Below, piece after piece: positions 59,643-64,000 of a DNA stretch of 64,000 nt. Source of the stretch: Castanea sativa (lineage: Eukaryota; Streptophyta; Magnoliopsida; Fagales; Fagaceae). How positions within the stretch are numbered: position 1 is the first letter of the stretch; each line of letters starts with the position of its first letter. The DNA is taken from assembly GCF_040712315.1 (NCBI RefSeq), contig NC_134017.1, forward strand, positions 56,666,636 to 56,730,635. The letters are read 5' to 3'. Below the pieces are notes generated by a model. That model did not search any database and had not been told where the DNA came from. It saw only the letters and a list, made by a program, of their open reading frames with translations. The position numbers and the translations under genes are program-made.

Positions 59643-60260
59643 GGGTGCGTTTGTTTCAACAGTAAAGCAATTCTGGAAAATGTTTTCAGGAAAAGAAAAT
59701 ATTTTCGGGAAAAGAAAATATTTTTAGGTGTTTGGTAACATTTTAAAAAATATTTTGAAAAATATTTTCTGGTGTTTGGTTGTCATCTTGAAAATATTAT
59801 AGAAAATGCATTTTGTATTTGTTGCTCACATTTTCTCACATTTTCTCGGCTTCCAAACAAATATCATGAACAACAAAACCCAAAAAAAAAAAAAACTCAT
59901 CAAATTTTCTTAATACAGCTCAACAAAACCCAAAAATAGAAAAATCTCATCATCAATTTTTCTCTAACAAATCAACAAAACCCAAATCGGTCAGAGAAGA
60001 ACGAAGACAGAGAGAGAGAGAGGCGACTGGCGATGGCGAAGGGGAGATCGTGCCGGCGCGGCACGGCGAAGGCGAAGGCGAAGGCGAGATCGTGATCGGC
60101 GATGGCGACTGGGTTCGACGAAGAGAGAGGCGAAGGCGCGATCTCGCCGGGACTGGGTTCGACGAAGAGAGAAGCGAAGGCGCGACTCGCTAGCGCGGGT
60201 TGGGGCGCGACTCGCCGGCGCAGGTTGGGGCGTGACTCGCTCTCTCTACTCTCTCTTCGT

Positions 60261-60307
<47 letters not shown>

Positions 60308-60504
60308 GCTCTGTCTCTCAATTTTCTGGAAAATCCCTATTTGAAGGTAAAATACAAATGGAAAAGAATTTCCAGGTCAGAGGCCTAAGTTTTACAGTCA
60401 ACTGTTCTTATTTTCCGTTTGACCATATTTTCAGCACCTGCCAAACACCCGAAAACGCGGAAAACCATTTCCTGAAACCGTTTACCGTCGAAACAAACGC
60501 AGCC
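59643..60504. mobile_element. Tourist/Harbinger-like MITE nested in the CACTA element
   Basis: 862 bp between TAA (59640-59642) and TAA (60505-60507). Ends GGGTGCGTTTGTTTCAAC and, reversed, GGCTGCGTTTGTTTCGAC; similarity continues inward (GGAAAATGTTTTC / GGAAATGGTTTTCC, GGTGTTTGG). The core (59995-60250) is GC-rich with GGCGAAGGCGAAGGCGA-like repeats and a CT tract (60259-60302). No transposase. Confidence 0.8.
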
Positions 60505-61344
60505 TAAAGAACTCAAATTTTGTAAATACTTTTAGTGACGAATTCTAATTTCGTCGCTAAAACAATGACTGCAAAACTATTATTATTTTTAGTGACAACT
60601 ACTTTTCGTCGCTAATTCTTCCTTATAGCGACAAAAATATTTTCGTCACTAATACTATCCACAGCAATACCTATAGTGACGAAATATTTCGTCACTAAAA
60701 ATTTCAACATTTAGCGATGAAATATTTCGTCACTATAGATTAATTAAGCTCGCGCCAAGGTTCCCCTCCCATTTTTCTGGTCACAATAGCGACAAAAAAT
60801 ATTTCCTCACTAATTTTCGTCGCTAAAAATACATTTTTGTAATAGTGTCTTTAGTGATGACTTGGTTTTCGTCGCTATTTCTTGCCTTTAGTGACGAATT
60901 GGATTTTCGTCTCTAAAATGTCTGAAGATAATATGACTGATTTTTTAGCGATGAAATAGTTTCGTCGCTGTTAGATTCTTTTAGCAACGACATATGTTTC
61001 GTTGCTGATAATCTCTTTGTAAAATCTACAGCGACGAAATTATTTCGTCGCTAAAAACTTAGAGTTTCAGCGATGAAAAATTTCACCGCTGTAGACTTAT
61101 TGAATTAGCGCTAGACTTTTTCCTTTTGGCGCTCTTGTTCCAAATCAACAAATAGCGACGAAATTTGAATTTCGTCGCTAAAGGTCATTCGTTTTTCATT
61201 TTTAGTGACGAAACTCAAATGTCGTCGCTAAAGGTTATTATTTTTTGTGACGAAATTCAAATTTCGTCACTAAATGTAAGTTTTTAGTGACGAAAAAGTT
61301 TTCCTCACTAAAATTCGTCACTAAAAATACATTTTGTTGTAGTG

Positions 61345-61600
61345 GTATATCTATAATTTTTTTTTATAAAATTTGTAAACAGTTAGTGTATTTTACAATA
61401 CATAATACAATATGATCATACAACAAAAGAAAAACCATTATGAATCACATTTTGACAACTATTGGTTATGAGACTTAGTCATATCACGGAACTACTTTGT
61501 GTTGTCAAATGCTTGGTTGCTTTGCTTCATCAACTTTATTCAACTTAATGGATCACCTATTCCTCACTGTTGTAACTAATTATAAAAATTATACAGACAC
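61345..61600. repeat. segmental duplicate, continuation after the CACTA element
   Basis: GTGTATTTTACAATACATAA and ATGAATCACATTTTGACAAC match 51248 and 51960; this copy lacks the solo LTR seen there. Confidence 0.75.
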
Positions 61601-62017
61601 ACACACATATATAAAGTCTTCTTTCTTCTTTTCTTAAAGAAGATGCTAAAACTTTTGAATATTCAACGTTTTCTTTATTTGTGTATGGTCTCTGATCTCA
61701 TACACACTAGATAATCACATGAAATAATCATAGTTTTCAAAACCAGACCGTTCAATGAACTGTGAAAGAGAGAATTTCAAGGTTTTGAAGGTCGGATCGA
61801 AGTCAAACCATCATCAAACCATGATGACGACATAATTAATTTAATAATTATTTAAAATATAAATTAATATATTAAATTAATACAAATAGAAAAATAAAAT
61901 AAAATAATCAAATAAAATATATTTTTCATAAAAATTCCATAATTTATTAACATGCCATTTTATTAACAAAAACAAAACAATAGATGCAATGATGCACTTA
62001 GATATTTCAACAAAAAT

Positions 62018-62018
<1 letters not shown>

Positions 62019-62064
<46 letters not shown>
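62019..62064. repeat. (AAT)n microsatellite
   Basis: About 15 AAT units. Confidence 0.95.
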
Positions 62065-62065
<1 letters not shown>

Positions 62066-62233
62066 GCTCTTTGTTCCATTCCATGTTGACAGAGTCTCGG
62101 TTATAGTACACAATTTTGAATTAAAGTAGCATTCTCCAATCAAAGCACGTGGGTGGGTGGGTGGCTCAGCAAGCTAGCTATAGGCACTAGCACATTGCCA
62201 CATTGCACACTTAACAAGAAGACATAAAACTAA

Positions 62234-62510
62234 GGATCCGTTTGGATACAGTTGAAAACTAAAAACTGAAAACTAAAAACTAAAAACACTGTAGCAAAAT
62301 AATTTTTAAATGTGTGAATAGTGCAACGGGTCCCATTTTTAATTAAAAAAAGCTGAAAAGTACATGAACAGTGCACCACTATGTGATTACTGTTCACGTA
62401 CAGTGGTGAACAGTGCATCATGTCTACTGTTGAAATCTGTGCGCAAGGGAAAAAAAAAAAAGGTCAAAAACGTGAAACGTAGACGCCAACCTTCCTATCC
62501 AAACCCACCC
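62234..62510. mobile_element. MITE, Tourist/hAT-like, copy 2, nested
   Basis: 277 bp flanked by TAA (62231-62233 and 62511-62513). Ends GGATCCGTTTGGATA and TATCCAAACCCACCC. Same interior blocks as 7748-8055 (AGCAAAATAATTTTTAAATG, GGGTCCCATTT, paired CATGAACAGTGCAC motifs). Confidence 0.82.
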
Positions 62511-63039
62511 TAAGTTAAAAAGAAGAAAAATGTATTGTGCACCACACACTTTAGAAAACACTTCAGAAATAGAGGGTGTGACTCAGTGACTCTGGTCTTC
62601 ACGAAAGAAGAAGAAACATAAAGACATGCTCATTGCAGAAGACAATGGCAGAGCAATTGGCAATCGCATAAGCTGTTTCATGTCTGTTATTTTATTTTTC
62701 ACTTTTTACAATCTCCTTCGTTTTTCTTACCAGTAGAATTACTTTTTCCTGTCAAAATCTAAAATGTTTCTCAGCAGTTGTGTTTCTTTTTCTTTTGTTT
62801 TTCTATGTTGTTATTTATTTATTTTTTTAGGTTCAAATTCAAAGGGAAGTAGGGAATTGTGAGAATCGGTTTGATCACAATTCTCAGAACGGTGCGGTTG
62901 GACTACGGTTCGAACAGTTCCCTGCTTTTTTGGCATAAACTGGTTCTTAAGATTAAAAGAATTGTGTTTGTGAAAGGTTAACGGTTAACCTAGTCGGACC
63001 GTATGGTCCAGTCCGAGTTTAAAATCCATAGAAATAATC

Positions 63040-64000
63040 CCTTAGAAATAGTCCCAAAATGACAGATAATGATTTAAACCCAAGAATTCATAAAGCAAAT
63101 AAGGGTTAACATAAGCTTAATTAAGAACCATTAGACTAACTCCTTCAAATTCACATAGATCAACTTGAGCCAATGTAAAGCTTATAAATCATAGATCAAC
63201 TTGAGACTAACTTCTTCTTTTTTTCTTCTTTTTTTTCTTTAATTACTCCATTAATCATGTTGTAGAGAATAAAAATCTACAACTAATTTTTTTTTTTTTT
63301 TTTAAGTTGAGAAAGAGACGTGAGTTTTTCTATTTTATTCCAGATATATTAACCATTTAATGAAAGACAGGTTGCAGCATTACCATTAACACATCAATCA
63401 TTCCCATCTTCTTCAATCATGTTGAATGCCTTCTCTTCCTTCTCATCATCACCATTACCATTTCTAGTTTTTTTTTTTTTTCTTTTTTTTCTTTCTTTCT
63501 TTCATTTCCCTTTATATCATCAATTACCCCTCTTCCCAACAACCCCGACACCCTTTTGGTTTTCATCCTTTCCATGTATACAAAAAACAAGGTCAATTGG
63601 TATATGCCCTGGTGATGTACTAAATGGGTACGTAGGGTCAACCATGAGGGAATTAGATGAAGAATATGTATATGGTGCATATGTACAATGTTTATTAAAG
63701 TTTTGGTCTGTTAAGCGCTTTAATGATAAAAAATGGGGTTCTAATTTTCAAAATGCATATACATATATTTATACATGGGACATATAATCAAAGTGCATTT
63801 GGAAAACTTAAAATATAATTTACGAATTGTAGGGCTTTTGAAGGGGAGTACTTCCTCCCATAGGGGTTTAAGACTTAACTTGGGAGTATAGCCAAGAAAA
63901 TTTAGTTATAAAATACAAAGATAAACTTTTCTTGATAAATTATAAAACACATTGATAAACAATACGTCGAGAATCACCAAAAACAAAATTAGCAAAAAAA
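63040..64000. other. AT-rich, with segmental duplicate of 46330-46620
   Basis: 63665-63960 matches 46330-46620. A 122-codon open frame (63419-63787) overlaps the repeat and has a Phe/Ser-rich start; the other copy does not preserve it, so I do not call a gene. Confidence 0.55.

Larger units (their letters stand above)
56860..61344. mobile_element. CACTA element, non-autonomous, Pack type (~4.5 kb)
   Basis: Left end TACTACAACAAAATGTATTT (first base mutated from C); right end AAATACATTTTGTTGTAGTG, an inverted repeat of 20 bp or more. Flanks are GGA and GTA, a possible 3-bp duplication with one change. Both subterminal regions (56880-57350 and 59570-61330) are packed with GCGACGAAA / TTTCGTCGCTA-type motifs in both orientations, dozens of copies, the usual transposase-binding architecture of CACTA elements. 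No transposase gene. The interior carries a captured gene fragment (58295-58731), microsatellites and a nested MITE. Confidence 0.88.
61730..63031. mobile_element. hAT-type element with perfect 8-bp target duplication
   Basis: 1302 bp flanked by AAATAATC at 61722-61729 and 63032-63039. Ends ATAGTTTTCAAAACCAGACC and, reversed, CTATGGATTTTAAACTCGGA are imperfect inverted repeats; GGTTCGAAC/GGTCGGATCG-like motifs lie near both ends. No transposase. Contains a nested MITE and an AAT microsatellite. Confidence 0.8.

Noticed and set aside
63419..63787. 122-codon open frame near the right edge
   Set aside because: Its second half is a repeat also found at 46330-46620, where the frame is not kept.
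1..64000. CRISPR arrays, bacterial operons, rRNA or stand-alone tRNA genes
   Set aside because: None seen; the tandem repeats are microsatellites, minisatellites or transposon subterminal repeats in a plant-type genome, and the only tRNA-like promoter is in the SINE.

Overview
The window looks like nuclear DNA of a dicot plant. It is AT-rich, has large introns, plant F-box/LRR genes, plant-type LINE, hAT, CACTA and Ty3/gypsy elements, and many MITEs. The MITE style (hAT- and Tourist-like ends reading GTTTGGATA or CGTTTGTTT) makes me suspect a woody rosid, possibly Fagales/Fagaceae; that part is inference.

Region 1 (1-38.9 kb) is a head-to-tail tandem array of one gene family on the + strand: two-exon F-box/LRR proteins of the SKIP19 / F-box-LRR-repeat-23 type. 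Exon 1 encodes a basic/Ser-rich head plus the F-box and always ends in phase 2 at a ..CAAAG|GT.. type donor. Exon 2 encodes the leucine-rich repeats and an acidic Asp-rich tail. There are six members: A (relic of exon 2, 304-826, exon 1 off the left edge), B (13692-15909), C (17434-21157), D (22665-25216, broken by a stop codon and a lost splice donor, with a greatly expanded acidic tail), E (28386-32368) and F (34314-38853). B, C, E and F have intact reading frames and splice junctions. C-F share a short upstream block (consensus GCCCGATTGTAYAGG), and all five members with a visible exon 1 carry a telo-box-like AAACCCTAG or variant just before the ATG. Introns are homologous between copies and carry separately datable insertions. 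The intact members would be expected to act as substrate receptors of SCF ubiquitin ligases.

Between A and B lie a Ty3/gypsy 3' end, one end of a CACTA element, several MITEs and a nearly full-length but dead LINE that abuts gene B. A ~2 kb solo LTR with a perfect target duplication sits between D and E.

Region 2 (39-64 kb) holds no convincing host gene. It contains a 4.5 kb hAT transposon with a decayed BED/hATC transposase gene (39754-44260), then a diverged tandem repeat landscape with ~8 kb spacing (45.5-52 kb matching 55.4-56.8, 61.3-61.6 and 63.7-64 kb). Into this went a solo LTR, a hAT MITE with a perfect 8-bp target duplication, a 4.5 kb non-autonomous CACTA element (56860-61344) and another hAT element (61730-63031). 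The CACTA element appears to carry a captured, correctly framed 5' part of a plant peptidyl-tRNA hydrolase 2 gene (two exons with intact splice sites); this Pack-type capture is the most interesting single observation. Paralogous empty sites within the window support several insertions.
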